A DNA stretch of 64,000 nt from Ixodes scapularis (GCF_016920785.2 NW_024609880.1:47888296-47952295); one strand, 5' to 3'. Positions 14,001 through 26,200 are shown, numbered from the stretch's first letter. Notes: generated by a model not told the origin, from the sequence alone. A program made the numbers and translations.

Positions 14001-14013
14001 GTCAATCAACTAG
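2445..14013 (+). CDS. Cytochrome b561 family transmembrane electron carrier, 5'-partial gene (3 exons in window)
   Basis: Joined exons 2445-2650, 6668-6837 and 13860-14013 (530 nt) encode 175 C-terminal residues plus TAG. Phases match at each GT-AG junction (0, then 2/1). Seen: the LVYR motif, then three of the four conserved haem-ligand histidines of the family, in KVLH (codon 2501-2503), SLHSW and PIHTNFG. Hydrophobic helices run through IFFVLSISAITIGIV, the exon 6668-6837 core, and the last helix NTIAIAIIALTILLPLLV, before a short hydrophilic tail ending in LSIN. Known: CYB561/CYBRD1 proteins have six helices and two b haems and pass electrons from cytosolic ascorbate across a membrane. 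The first histidine (HPxxM) and TM1-2 are missing, so at least one exon lies upstream of position 1. The first internal ATG (2447) is not the start, because the exon opens with a two-base split codon after a pyrimidine-rich acceptor. Which paralogue this is cannot be decided. Confidence 0.9.
2890..3275. repeat. Dispersed repeat related to the 20440-21400 fold-back
   Basis: Shares, in order, GGCTCGATC, the CTTGTAAAATT segment, AACTCCCTTTTTGT, TTTTGCCAGGGTCAACGGCGG and the TAGATGGCGTCGGG end with the left arm at 20440-20960. Poly-A runs break it at 3149 and 3261. Non-coding, inside the cytochrome b561 intron 2651-6667. Confidence 0.6.
3741..4417. mobile_element. Non-autonomous hAT element with 8-bp target duplication
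   Basis: Starts CAGGGGTCTCCAAA and ends TTTGGAGACCCATA, an imperfect terminal inverted repeat. Flanks ATCTAATG and GTCTAATA match at six of eight bases, as expected for an aged hAT target-site duplication. Subterminal regions are GC-rich on the left and T-rich on the right. No transposase frame seen. Confidence 0.7.
4690..5090. repeat. Small fold-back repeat with long A tracts
   Basis: TTGGTTGGGACACGC near 4712 is repeated in inverted form as GTGTCCCAACCAGAC near 5018, with matching inner segments around TTTATTT. A poly-A tract of about 40 bases (5035-5080) follows. Probably a MITE relic. Confidence 0.45.
5500..5660. repeat. Fragment of the TTAATTAG/GACTGATCG fold-back MITE family
   Basis: The segment TTAGTTAATTAGACAACTGA followed by a GTTATCGCCCC end follows the right terminal half of the element at 58494-59174. 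Strongly diverged. Confidence 0.35.
6060..6490. mobile_element. MITE-like repeat, sister of the copy at 29153-29478
   Basis: The end of this stretch, running from AATGACGTCGG through GGGACAGTTAATGCTTTC to ATTAAAA, is nearly the same as the end of the 29153-29478 repeat in the same orientation. The upstream parts also share GCGCCATGGGG/GGTGGCC and GAAACTGACGCGC motifs. Non-coding, just upstream of the exon at 6668. Confidence 0.5.
6668..6837 (+). CDS. Cytochrome b561 exon (fourth haem histidine)
   Basis: Bounded by TTGCAG and AA|GTGAGT. Begins FVVGFISFLVLL (transmembrane helix), followed by the loop with PIHTNFG, whose histidine aligns with the last haem ligand of CYB561, then another helix and ATYRF. 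Ends with two bases of a codon completed by the next exon. Confidence 0.9.
7100..7215 (+). repeat. Two-copy tandem duplication
   Basis: TACTTCATGCATTAGG, followed by AGATTGTTCT, an ACATG/ACAGG step and GTTCT-CAGAAAGC, occurs twice about 58 bases apart. Differences are few. Intronic, no function evident. Confidence 0.5.
7887..8278. mobile_element. 392-bp MITE with 24-bp perfect terminal inverted repeats
   Basis: The left end starts AGGCCCGTTCACACTCTT and the right end is its reverse complement, finishing AAGAGTGTGAACGGGCCT. Flanking triplets TCA and TTA suggest a 3-bp target duplication of TWA type, which would fit PIF/Harbinger. The intact fold-back arm near 11655-11680 lacks it. No coding frame. 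Confidence 0.75.
8397..8461. repeat. Near-perfect 21-bp hairpin
   Basis: TGCAATATGAAAGACCCACT near 8397 is followed about 22 bases later by the exact reverse complement ending at about 8460. It sits just inside the left end of the hAT at 8359 and could be a subterminal structure of that family. Confidence 0.6.
8996..10322 (+). pseudogene. CR1/Jockey-like non-LTR retrotransposon, 5'-truncated reverse transcriptase remnant
   Basis: Frames across 9006-9760 carry reverse-transcriptase blocks: LDFSTAFDCVPH (domain 3), then PQGTELGPLLFLIYIDLP (domain 4) and LFVDDCVIYG (the FxDD catalytic box), then NSWCDKWLMSLNSSK (domain 6) and GYLRRNLYSAP with LEFASAAW. Reading needs several frame changes, so it is dead. 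The 3' end is AATAAATAAATGAATAAA (10303-10320), the short tandem tail typical of these LINEs. Only the C-terminal part of ORF2 is present. Confidence 0.8.
12145..13859. other. Intronic stretch without recognised gene
   Basis: Remainder of the cytochrome b561 intron before the last exon. It is AT-rich with scattered T and A tracts. Open frames (for example 12728-12964) match nothing I recognise. Confidence 0.5.
13860..14013 (+). CDS. Cytochrome b561 last coding exon and stop
   Basis: Acceptor TTTGTTTCAG before 13860. The first base completes the Asn codon opened in the previous exon. Codes for a short lumenal or cytosolic loop (GKDGAPLYRELPEQG), a final transmembrane helix and a basic tail, ending in TAG at 14011-14013. 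Confidence 0.9.
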
Positions 14014-16932
14014 CAAGGTGGCAAATCTTGTCAGGTGATGTCGTCTGCAATGGTCGATGCGACAGCACCTCCAGAAGTCATCTTTGTCAAGACGACCACA
14101 GAACTTTGAGATGATTTCATGACCATATGGCTCCAGTCCTCACAGTGGCCTTTTTTGAGAAGTAGCTTTTTGGAATTTTCTTTCTTTGTCTTAAGCTTCT
14201 TGGGCACAACTCTCAGCGCACAAATTCGCTAACAGGTTCAGCATATTCTCTGGTAGTTGGACATGATACGGTACTGGTGGCTACATTATTAACGCAGCAA
14301 AGGTAAAATTTCAAAATTGAAGCCTGTCTGAGATGTTTAACCTTAAGCTTTGTTCTTTTCCCTCTATATCTAAGATAAGCATGAGACATACCGACCAATT
14401 CTTGAAGGATTGGACATTGTTTGGAAGAGCATAAAATATTTTGACATGCATGCCTTATATTGCAAAAATATTTAGGATATTTATACTGCTCAACTGTTAT
14501 AACTTGCCACTTTAATCATTAGGGCATGAATGTTCTGTCTAGCTCATAAACACCTTCAACCAAAGGAGAACACTAGCAAAGTGGCTTTTCATTAGTTAAG
14601 CACCAGTTTGGTTATTTAAAAAAAGTTGCCGTCTTTTCAAAATGGCTGCTGTAGGACTGGAGCCTTTGAAATGTTATGCACCAACCTAATTTCAAAAACT
14701 TTTTTTTTTAAGAGTTTAGATTGACATGCAGTCTGACAATTAGTAGTCTTGAAACAATTGATTTCTGGAGAGGCTGTCGTGAGCCAATGAGATTTCGTAT
14801 CTCTGGGGAACATGGCTGCAGCTGCTACACGTTTTTAGTCTGGTTTAATTTTGTGCATGAGACCTCCAATGCCTTGTTAGAAAAGTAAGGTATGCTTGGA
14901 AGTGAGCCCATAACTTCCACAGCATTTCATGTTTTGTTTTTGCAATTCAGAATTTGCATCTTCCAATTTTGTAAAGGATACCCTCCAATTTGAGAAGGAA
15001 TTCTTTTTTTTTTTTTTTTTTATTAATCAATGGTTAGCCATGAAAACTGTTACTTTAGATGAAGTGTGTCTTGCTTCGGAAAAGTTGTAGTCTGAGCAAT
15101 GTTGCAGGAACTGCCAGCAAAGGATATGCAGTTGCCCACACTTTTTTTTTTTTTTTACACTGTTTCTTTTAACTATTTTGCATGAATATTGAGTTGTTTA
15201 GTACTGTATGAGACTCACACCACATATAAACATCTCCTCATAATGCTCATTTATACTCTGCAACATCTTGTAAATGTGTTGTTGAAACGTCTGCTGCGTT
15301 CTGTCCTGTGGCAACCAACCACCCTTTGTTTTGTTTTCTTTTTGTTGTGCATGTCGAATGCCATCCACACGCAGATGCACTTCTACACTCCGCACATGTT
15401 TTGCGTCCACATTGTTGCGTGTATGTGCAGTTTATATCAACCCTTTCTCCATCTGCCAGAACTGCGGGTAGTACAAGTGTTGCTTTTTCGAGGGGCGCAT
15501 TATTGTACAGGACAGAATATGCAGCCTGAACAAAGACCAGTAAACAAATTTTTGAAGCACTTCAGTTCAACCGCACAAGTACCATGCGCAGCATTAGGCC
15601 AGATTTGTCATGGCCGCAACCAAGTGTAATCTCGTGCTAGCCTAAGTTTTCGCAGCCAGTTGGGTGCACTAAAAGGCATTACAACTTTGTGTTAAAAAAA
15701 AAAGGAACTTGATTAACTTACTTTAAATTTGTGATGTAAAAACAGTGTGTTTGCATGCCTCGCTTCAGCACAAGAACAGTGAAAAAACAATACCTTTCCA
15801 ACTATAGCGGTCTACAACTTGGCAAGGGAGAGTACCGAACAATTCCCTTGTTGCACTGCATTGCAAGCAGGCAATTTCATCCAGACACTGCATTGGAGTA
15901 CTTTTTGTTAGTGGAAGCAGGATGTACAAGCAGGTTTTGACATATTTAGCAGTTATAAAACCTTGGACCTGGTTACTGCACCATCCATACAAAAGTCTTG
16001 TACACTACCCGATTCGAGTCTCTTCAAAGAACAAGCTTTGCGTCCCCCATTATGAAATGGCATGCCCAACCGCATAGAGGGAGCCCCTCTTCCGTGCCTT
16101 TAGTACCTCGTAGTACAGAAAATATCAAGTTGTTGCAATTTTTCACTCGTCATTTGTACCTTGTGGTTATCTTTCTGTTTTGCCTGTACATAAAGAATGC
16201 ACTGCTTCTGGAACGAAACAAATGCTGTTCTATTGTCTGAAGCATTGACATTTTTTTTTCTTGTGTACATACACATGTACTCGACGGTGCGTGAATAATC
16301 TGTCCCCTGTAATCCGTCGGCAAAGTATAATATAATTTTTTTTACTGTGTCCAAGTGGTTGCTGCTTTTTTTTTTTCTTTCTTTTTAGCAAGGGCATTCA
16401 ACAACAACTTTTCTCGAAGTTAAACAAGAGGTTAGGATGCAGGTTGGTACAAGATAGGTTTGTAGGCAAAGTAATACTCGAGGACTAGTGGCGTTACAAT
16501 TTTATGTTTACAAACTGTACAAAAAAAAAAATTGGAAGTGGCCCGTTTTGGAAGGAGCCAAAATATGGTTCCAGTAAACTACTGAAACGTGCCCGCAATT
16601 TCAGCTCGTCGTACTGATCTCGTAGACGCGCACAAAGTGGTCGTCGCCACAGCTCGCCATCTGGAACGTAGACTCTCCGTTTGTCCTCGGGGAGAACTCC
16701 AGCCTCCTCACGGTCAGGTGGTGAGCCAGGCTGTTTTGAAGTTAAGTGTTTTTCGGTCTGTGAGGTTTGTGCTGCACAGCACACAAGCCCATTGGCAAGG
16801 CTAAAGATTTCTACCTCAAGTACATAGTCATGCAGACTTGCATTTACTACGGGACAGATGGGTATTGATTGGTGAGGCTAAACAGAAGACTATGCACACT
16901 TAAAAGAAACTGGTCTGTGGCATTTGAATAAA
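14014..16932 (+). other. Probable 3' untranslated region of the cytochrome b561 gene
   Basis: Low-complexity AT-rich, non-coding sequence follows the TAG. The first canonical AATAAA I can find on this strand is at 16927-16932, followed by a GT-containing stretch. If it is the real signal, the 3'UTR is about 2.9 kb and runs antisense across the last ELP2 exon. Variants such as CATAAA (near 14441 and 16190) could give shorter ends. No transcript data are available here. Confidence 0.3.
16601..16730 (-). CDS. ELP2: ELP2 exon 19 and stop (residues 788-830)
   Basis: Acceptor CAAAACAG before 16730. Encodes LAHHLTVRRLEFSP and QMASCGDDHFVRVYEI, ending STTS and TGA at 16603-16601. Matches the C-terminal LHFASCGEDHTVKIHRV of animal ELP2. 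Confidence 0.95.
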
Positions 16933-17227
16933 AGTGTCTGAACACAAATCGAGAGATGAAGCTCTTTGGGATCGCAGGCGTAGAGCCGGGTTTTACAGCG
17001 CGTACAGTCGAACCCCTTCATAATGAACAGCAGGAAACTCTACGATCAGTTCGATATAGCAAAAACCATTTACAACGAACTTCCACGATGCGTTTGTTAT
17101 ATGCCAGAGCTTATCTTTCTTTCTCATCCCTTCGATCCTGCCTTGTAACAATGCGCTGAAAAAATAGTTTTTCTTTTTTTTTTTGCTTAAGTGCAAATTT
17201 TTTTGTAAGCAATTGCTTTGAAATAAA

Positions 17228-17259
<32 letters not shown>

Positions 17260-20200
17260 TTTTTAGCTTTCTCTCTTTTTGATTCGCTCCTCTTCGCTCA
17301 GTTTCGTTAGCAACTTGAGCGCTTAAAATTTTTTCTTTCCCATTTTTTTTTTTTTTTTTTTTGAGGGGGGGGGGATTGGTTAGAAGACTATTATTTGCAC
17401 GTTTTTGGGAGCCTTCCCGTGGGGGAAAAGTTCGATATAGCCCATATGTTGTTCATTATAAAAAGCACTTTTTACATGCATTTTTATTTAAACTTTCCGT
17501 GAGTTCGATATCGAAAATAATTCGCTGTACGTGGGTTCGTTCTAAACGGGCTTTTACTGCACTGTTCATGAATAGAGGACGAGGCATACATCCTCGCAAT
17601 GTAGCAATGCAGTTTCGTAGGTAAAAGGATACGCCGAAGTCAGCCTGGACGACAGCGTCCAGTCGTGACCTTCGCTCCACCGGTAAAGAAGAACCGTTCC
17701 ATTTTCCAGTCCCACTGCCATGAGGTACCTGAAGCATCGACACCAAAAACTTAAAACCCACCCGTTCGGGATTCGTCAGAGGGAACTAAGGTGCCCGCCA
17801 ATGACCGGCGCGTTTAGCGCGACCAAAAAAAGCGGAAGCCTCAATTTCCGCCCAACGACGACGTGAAAGTGCCATGCCAGCCGCGGTCCCGGTGGCAACG
17901 CGGTGGTGGAACCGGCAGACGCCCGTTGGTGACGCTTGCATTCCCTCGCGCCTTTTTCCAGAACTTGTGCTCGAAATTGCCAGGATCACAACGCCCGACA
18001 GTGCAATGTTCCGGCTTTTGTGACATCGTTCGTTGCCGTTTCAGGACAACTTTTTGTGCGCGGGCGGAGCAAGATGCCGGCTGCACCGGTCGAGGATGCA
18101 TGCCAGCTGCCGTAGTAAGAACATACCTTTTGTCCGCCGGGAGACCGGGTGCAAATGCAACTGCGGTGGCGGAGTCTTCTACGTTGAGCTGCGCCTTGCT
18201 TTCGAAAGGTCCCAGACAGTCGTCCAAAGTGTGGCTTTCGGGCCTTTTTCCCCACACGACCACCTGATTAGGAAATGCGAGTTTCACCGTGATTTTATTC
18301 GGGGGGTTCACATGCACAAAGACTCGCGGAAAATGGCGAAAACTCTTAAGAAAATACGTGGTTCCCAAAGTCCACACAAACATTTTGGAAATTCTGTTGT
18401 TTTTTTTTTTCCCCCTTTGTTAGTTGGCACAGAGGTGGACAATGTTTCCTTGGCGCAGGGATGGGCAAAATACGTACAAATATGTATTGAAATACAAATA
18501 CAAAATACTTCGTCAAAAATGTATTTAATTACAAATCTAATTATATTTCCAAAAAAGCATTTAAGTACGAGATACAAACACAACCAAATGTATTTGGTCT
18601 CCTCCAAATACTTTTCCAAATACATTCCTCAAAATTTGAGTCAGCGACTTCAGGGCACCTGCAACGGGTTTCTGGGTATCTCATTTTAATTTTGCATCGC
18701 ACACTCGGGAGTCAGTGTGCGAGGCTCTAGTAACGTAATAGAAATATAATCACAAAAAACAGATGTAATCAGCTTGGACGTAATAGGTGAAAAAAGTACA
18801 GAGCTTCACGCAGCTATAGACCAACAAAGAACCGAGATGACCAAGACGCGCAGCACTAGCTAAAGAATTCTTTATTGTTGCAACTCGCACCAGTTACAAA
18901 AGTCTGGACAACCCGCGCATTTAGAATGTTCCAGGCAAAAAATATGGATGGAAATCACGCTGGAAAGCATCACAAGTTGTCACAGGCACTTATTTAGCCA
19001 GTCTGCCTGTGAACGTTGATTTCGTCACTATTCTTGCCCTGGACCGTAATCACAAAGTCACTAAACGCTTGTGCTTGATTGAGATACACTGCATTCGGTG
19101 CAGAACGTGGTTTTCCTCCTGCTCTGGACAGTTACAATAAATTTGAGGGATGTATTTTCGCCCACTAAATTGTATTTAAATATGCACATCAAATACATTA
19201 CCCAATTTGTAATTAAATACAAATGCAAAATACACAAAGTATTTTAAATATATATTTCAAATACTTGTAATTGAAATACTGCCCATCCCTGCCTTGGCGA
19301 AATCGTCGTGACGAGTTTTACAGTTTTGACAAACACTGGATGCCTCCTGATGTCTATTCGTGGGCCTTTCAACACCTCAGTCTTTCGTAATAGCTGACAG
19401 GGAGCACTTAATGTTGTAACGCCTTGCCTACAAAAAATAAAAAGCTACCTTCTATTCAAAAGCAGGGCAAGGAGGCACTCCGCAGGCCTTTACACCTCTA
19501 CAGTTTTCGAAACACAAAAAAAATCTCGGAAATGCCTATAAGGAATCTGAGTGGCATACCACGTGTCGTCACTCAAATATAGTAATTTTTTCAGTCTTCC
19601 CAAACTACCGAGGACTCTGAGTGCTATGGTGGCCACTAAGATACAAAGTGAAGGTTACCAAAATTGTAGAGACCTTCCACTTCACATGAAGATGGAGGAC
19701 CAGCAAAGCCTTGTCCTTGATGTCACCCTCTAGGACAATGCCTAGAGGATGACATCCTCTAGGACAATGCTTAGAGGGTGACATCCTCTAGGACAATGCT
19801 TAGAGGGTGACATCCTCTAGGACAATGCTTAGAGGGTGACATCAAGGACGACCTCAAGAACAATGTGTAGAGATAACAAGGGATCAGGACCTCACACTCT
19901 AATAACGCCAAGGAAGGCGGACTCATGCTGCTTAACCCCTCTTTTTATTTTTATTTATTCATACTTTTCACGACCAATGGAGAGTTTTCTGTCAACATCC
20001 GAGGACATATTTTTTTCCCAGATCCTAGCGCATAACTGCTTTGCTGTAAGAACTCACTTTTTTGTCTCTGGATGCCGTGGCGAAGTAGTTACAGTCGTGG
20101 GACCAACTGCAGCTCCAAATGATCCTCTGGTGGATGGCAGTGTTCTTGTCTGCATGAGCCACCTTCCTGAAAGTGGGGCCTGCAATAACCACATAAAGTG

Positions 20201-23200
20201 AGAGCAGTCCTTAAACATGTTAACACTCGTGACTCTAAGGCTCTGGGTCAACCATAGAGCTGGAAAAAACATTGATTCTGCGGTTATAGCATGTTTTCTA
20301 AAATCTTGTATTTTATGTATTGGAGAAAGAAATTGTGGATCAACCATTTAGTTCATCTACCTCAAACTGAATTTCAAATCAGCCAGAACAATGCACTGCA
20401 AAGAGCATATATTGGCTGAGTGACTTGCAGAAATCTTTACAAAAAATATATAGTGTCCGAAATAACCAAGCTCGATCCAAAATGGGCCATAAACATCAGC
20501 GCTTGCTTGTAGCAATCTAAACTTCTGGTCAAACATGTATTACACAGGTTGGTTTCGTCTTGTAAAATTACATAGCATAACTCCCTCTTTGTAAAAAATG
20601 GGCCAAAAAAATTGCCAGGCTCAACGGCGGACGACAACGCGGACGCAGGGGCGGATCCAGAACTCGGTTTTGGGTGGTGGGGTGGGGGGGGGGGGGGGGG
20701 GGGGCAGAAAATTTGTAAGGATACTATTCTCCCATTCTTTCGTGTGCACTGGGGGGTCCACCCATGTCGAATTGCCCTCCGAGAAGGGGGAGGAGGGGAG
20801 GTCGACTTTGTTTAGAGGGGGGGGGGGGGGGGGGGGCAACTGCCCCCGTCGCCCCCCCCGCCCGCCCGCCCGCCCCCCCCCCACTGGATCCGCCCCTGTG
20901 CGGGCGAACGAGTCGAGTGACAGGGTGCATTTGGCATACATATTGATAGATGGCGTCGGGAGCAGTGTCAGAAGGTGGAGCTGACCAGCGATGCAGTCCG
21001 TCGGCAGCAAGAACGCCGTTGTCATGCAACCGCCCTTTTTTCATTTTCTTTTACTTCAAGTTTTGCTTTTATTGCCTACATTTATTTTTAAACCTAAGAT
21101 ACATGACAAAAATAGTATGTTGATTTTAATAGAACATGGCCGCTGTTCTTGATAAGGAGGTAGCACCATCTATCAATATGTGCACCAAATGCGCCCTGCC
21201 ACTTGACTCGGTCGTCTGTGTCGTCGTCCGTTCGCCGTTGACCCTGGCAAGTGTTTTAGCTCCATTTTTTTGCAGAAAGGGAGCTACACTTCGTAATCTT
21301 GTGAGATAACACCGAACTGTGAAATACATCTTTGACAAAAAGTTCAGGAAAATCGGCAGGCGCCGATTTTTACATTCCATTTTAGATGGAGCCTGGTTAT
21401 TTTGTAACCCCTATAGTACAACAAATAAAAACAATTAAACATAAACAACTTGGTTGCACTTTTTTTAATAATTAATTATTTGCCAGGAATGGTGCAAATT
21501 CGACTTCCCAATCAATGCACAGCAAAGAGGAGAAAATTTATCTGTGCCACATGCACATGGCTGAAATTTACAAATTATGATTGCAATGATGAGAAATATG
21601 TCTAGGTCCACAGACAATCTCTGAGGTGAGGCATATATAATAATAGTTAATATAAAACAAACCAGCATGAATGTTTGCCCTGCAATGCTAATGATAATAC
21701 ACCCAGTGCTAAATCTTGCCGGGTGACGCTACATTAGTGTGCGGAGTCTGAATTCGCACAATGAGCTGCTTTGTCCTGCAAAACAACCTTAAGTTTCTTC
21801 GCGCTTGTTGGACACAAATTTCTTGGCAGGTACCGTCATCAGTGCCATTTAATGCTTCTATAACGAGTGACTTCTTCTTGTCTAATGACTTTCCAAACAG
21901 TCTGCTTATCAGTGAAACTAACAGCTTTACTGCAGTAAGGGTGTGTATGCAAGGCTTGGAAAAGATCTAAGCCCAGCTGCTCCTCAAGCATCAATGCTAA
22001 GAACAGAGGAAAAAAAAAAAAAAAAGCAACAAGTGGAAAAAGACAGCTTAGTTTGGGAGCAGTATGATTTACTGACGCTGCTGGTGTGCTTGCCTGTGGG
22101 GTCAATCTCGTGCATGCACCAGGACCTGTCTCTGGAGACGCTGAGGAGGTACCGGTCGTCCGGCGAAAATGCCATCTGGGTGATGGTGAGGTTGTGGAAT
22201 GCCAGCCTCCCAAGCTCCTTCCATGTCTCAGTGTCCCAGAGAATGATGGCTGCATGCTGCTGAGTGCTTGCCTTTTTATAAAAAAATAAAAAGAAATTCC
22301 CTCTTTTTTCAGGAATGTCACGGTACAGAGGACAGAAAAATCAATTTCTACCAAACCCCACCATTTGGACGCATCCTTCAATTGTCAGCGGCTGCACAAA
22401 CTCTGAAAGGTTACTTGCAACAGCAGCTTCACTTTACTCGAAAATAGTTGCATTCACACTGTATTTGCTCCAGGAAGGTTGGCTAGCAAAGCTAGATTGA
22501 TAATGATATTAGCACGCTGAAACATCTGTTGTTAGTTCCTCAGAGGTGCCCTCAAACAAGTGTGACATTTTTTTTTTTCATATATTACGCTGCGAGCTTT
22601 ATAGGCTGCAGAGAGGGTTCTGTATACGCGCAGGAACTATAAAGGCTGGCTTGATTGCGCCCAGCATGGTGTAATTTCTTGTAACCTCTGGCACCATCTT
22701 TTGGGTAGACCTGGAACACTACCTCCCTGTGTATAACTAGACTAAAGGTTTAGCAGTATTTGCGGGGTCAGATCTATGCACTATGTATGAGAAATGGTCG
22801 CTTATAACATTACAAGAATTATTTCAAGCCCACTATGAAAACATTACGCATAAAAGATTAGAAAAATAGATAAAAAGGTCGAAGGTGAACCAGCCTTAAA
22901 AAAGTTAGAATAGCAGTAGAAGTCACTTGAGCGCAACCACAACACCACTAGTAAGTATTAGTACAAAGCATGAATCGAGGCGTACAAAGAACGACAAAGG
23001 TAAGCTATTAATCCAGATCGACTCAATACCTCTGCTAGACAAAAACGTAGCGCAACAACAAGCATGATACACACCTTACAAGCCGAAGCCACAAGTTTTC
23101 CGTTGTGGCTGCCGGCGACGGCAAACAACTCGTAGCCGTGGCCGTACAGCTTCCTGACTTCTGACCACAGCGTGTTCTGTATCAGGTCCTCTTCTGCCGG

Positions 23201-26200
23201 TGGTTCTAAACACCTCAGAAAGAACCAAAAACTTATTTTAGCTTGAACAAAGATAGAAACGGGCACAAGGCCCAACACTGCAAGTAGCATCTCCTTGGAC
23301 AAGTCTGTACCATACCGGTGAGTGCGACAGGAGTGAAGTAGAACTCTGGGTACTGGTCTTTTGGGTGCTTCTGTTCGTCTCCGGCACCGTCGTGGAGATC
23401 TGTTTCGTAGACCGCCTTGTTCGAGAGTCCCAAAGAAGGAACACTGGCCCCCTCTGCAAGCTCCTGGATGAAAGAAAATTGAATAAAAGCAATAGTAAAG
23501 CATTTTTCAGAGCTCCCAACCCACAAGTTTGGTGCTGGTGACAAAATAAATTGTCACTTGTAACCTCTGCCGAAAATTCAATTCGTTTTTACAGTAGAAT
23601 AGTTACCCAAATCCTGTTACTCCAGTTTGTTGCCTGTGCAAAATCTCAAACATATACCGTATTTACTCGCAGAATGAACGCACTTTTTTTTTTTCCGAAA
23701 AATCGATGCAAAGTTAGGGGGGCGTTCATTACCCGAAGTAAAATTTTTGCGTCCGTATTTACTCACATAATGAACCGACCCTTTATCCTGAAAGATCGAA
23801 GTAACTTCTTATATCTTTGCGCGCGGCGCCCGACCCCGTAACCAAACTAAGCTGTGCAAAAAAAAAAAAATACTCCGCATTGTTTTCTTTTTCTCTTAGT
23901 TACTTTTTTTTTGCCGCTTTTCGCAAGCTGTTTTGTTTGCTTATGCGAGGGCTCTCCGCTTATCTTTCTTATCTCCTTGCGCGCGGCGCCCGACACCCAT
24001 AACCGAACTGCGCTGTGAAAAAAAGAAAAAAAAAAAAAGCTCCTCTTTTTCTTTTGTTTTCAGTTCCTTGGTTTTTTTCTTTTTTGCCGCCTTTTGCGAG
24101 CTGTTTCGTTCGCTTAGAGCGCTTCTCCCCTTCTCTTTCTTACCTCCTTGCGCGCGGTAGCGCGCGAATCCAAAGTCCAGACTGCGCTGTGCAAAAAAAA
24201 AAAAAAAGCTCCTCTCCATCATGTCGTATTACACCTGAGACTGCGGTGGAAAAAATCGGAAGAACTTTCAGTAGAAGGAACAGACACAGAGAACGTCTCA
24301 AACTCAGCTCTGTGTCTGTTCCTTTTTTTTAACGCCTTCGGCAAGGCGTTTTGTTCGCCCACGCTGCCCATGCATTCGCGACCTCGCTGCACCAGGATAA
24401 AAAAAAGTGCGTTCATTTCGCGCGCGTGGGGGGAGGGGGTCAAAATTTTGACGTCCGAGTTGGGGGTGCGTTTATTACGCGAGTGAAAAAAAAAGTCGAA
24501 ATTTTGAGAGCCGACTTGGGGGGTGCGTTCATTACGCGAGTGCGTTCGTTGTGCGAGGTAATTTTTTTTTACCAATTTAGAAAAATTTAGGGACTGTGCC
24601 ACATCTACTTATGCCTCCAGGTTTAGCAATCAAAATAAACATTTTGATGAAGGAAAGAACTTAAAAACTTAGTTGTATTCTTGGGAACCAACAGACACTT
24701 TTTAAAACTGGTTATTACTGAAATCTGCCAAAGGCACCATATACCAACCACAACTCTTAAATGCTTCACACCCCTATACTCGGTCATGCAAATTAAAAAT
24801 CGCCGCTTGATTTAAATTTAGGGATGGGTATTAGAAAGTTTAACCCAATCGTTTAGCACTGTTTAATGCTTCATCATCTCATCAGATGGTTTCATCCCTC
24901 TATAAATATAAGAAAAAATGAATAACACTCATTATTATTGGAAAGATCAGGTTTTCAGAGCTGGAGTTAGCATTTTGTCCACAAAATCCGTTATAATAGA
25001 AGCATGAAGCTTACCTTGACATCCGAATGATGCAAAATGTCCACGTGGCTGATTCTCTTGAAGTTGTCGACGAAGTTGCGGGTTCCCTCAAAGGCCCGCA
25101 GCACTTTTTCGTCGGCTCCAGAGACGAATCTGAGCTGGCCGATCGAGCTGATGCAGCTCATGTCGTAGCCATGAACTTGGGGTCGCGCTATTTCTTTCCA
25201 CGACTGAAACAACAAAGAAAGAAATGCACCTGCATCGCCACTTGAGCGAACGAAGGAACACTTCCCAAGATAATGCATGGTGTTGCTACTAGTCAGGAAG
25301 GGAACACACATTTTTGTGGAGGGGTTAGGCAATTTTATATTTAGAAATATTAAATGAAACAACCCGTAGATTCTGCTTGTTCTCATTTCTGATCATAAAA
25401 TTAAGCCTCCTAATGTTCCTTACTATGTCTCCCCATTCATTTTGCAAGCTCTATAGCAGTTGGCTCATACTCAAGTTAATAAGTATAGGGAAGGGAATGA
25501 TGATTTTCTTTTTTAGGGGCATCTCCCACCACCCTATTTTATTGCAACTGAATTCATTCATGACCATGCTAAAAACACTGCACTCGTGACGTCAGAACAG
25601 GACAATTGCAACTACTAAAGCAGACACTGTTTTCCAAACTAGAATTTTTTTCCCAATGTGAAACCTCCTTAACTTAGTTTAGCAGTTAGCGTCGCTCGGC
25701 CTGACTGTTGTGATACGAGAGAGTAGCTTTCCAAACATTAGATTCCAGGTTCCAGTTGAATATTAAGTCATTTAATTTGACATTACAGAATTAGAAACAT
25801 ATTTATACCCCGTTTTACCCTATGATGGACCGCGGCGCATACTACGAGCCATCCCAGCACTGTGAATGCATCACGTGACTGCATGCCTCGTGCGTCACCG
25901 TGACTCTCTTAAAGGTTTCGTGACATTCACACGGCAGTAGAATGGCTTTGATGGCTCGTAGCACCCCCTGTGGTCAATCGTAAGGTGAAACAGGGTGAAG
26001 TGGTTTTGCCATATCTTGCTCGTAAAATAAAATAGGATGGAGCAACACTTGCCAAAAGGAACCATTGCTCACATTAAGATACAACACTGCTCAAAGTGCA
26101 CAAAAAAAAAAAAAAAAGCTAGTTTGCACTAAGACATACGGTAGTTGCAGCACACTATACCATTCCCGCAGGTGCGACCCAAGGTGCATGCAGGCGTGTT

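Noticed and set aside
17841..18689. Long frames of 180 and 218 codons around ELP2 exon 17
   Set aside because: They are other-frame or read-through shadows of the 137-nt exon and flanking intron.
20598..21044. Gly- and Pro-rich open frames
   Set aside because: Caused by G and C homopolymer runs inside the 253-bp MITE.
22098..22112. GC donor for ELP2 exon 15 (ACAG|GCAAGC)
   Set aside because: It keeps the phase, but a canonical GT donor 18 bases further (GTCA|GTAAAT) also does and gives a loop length closer to relatives.
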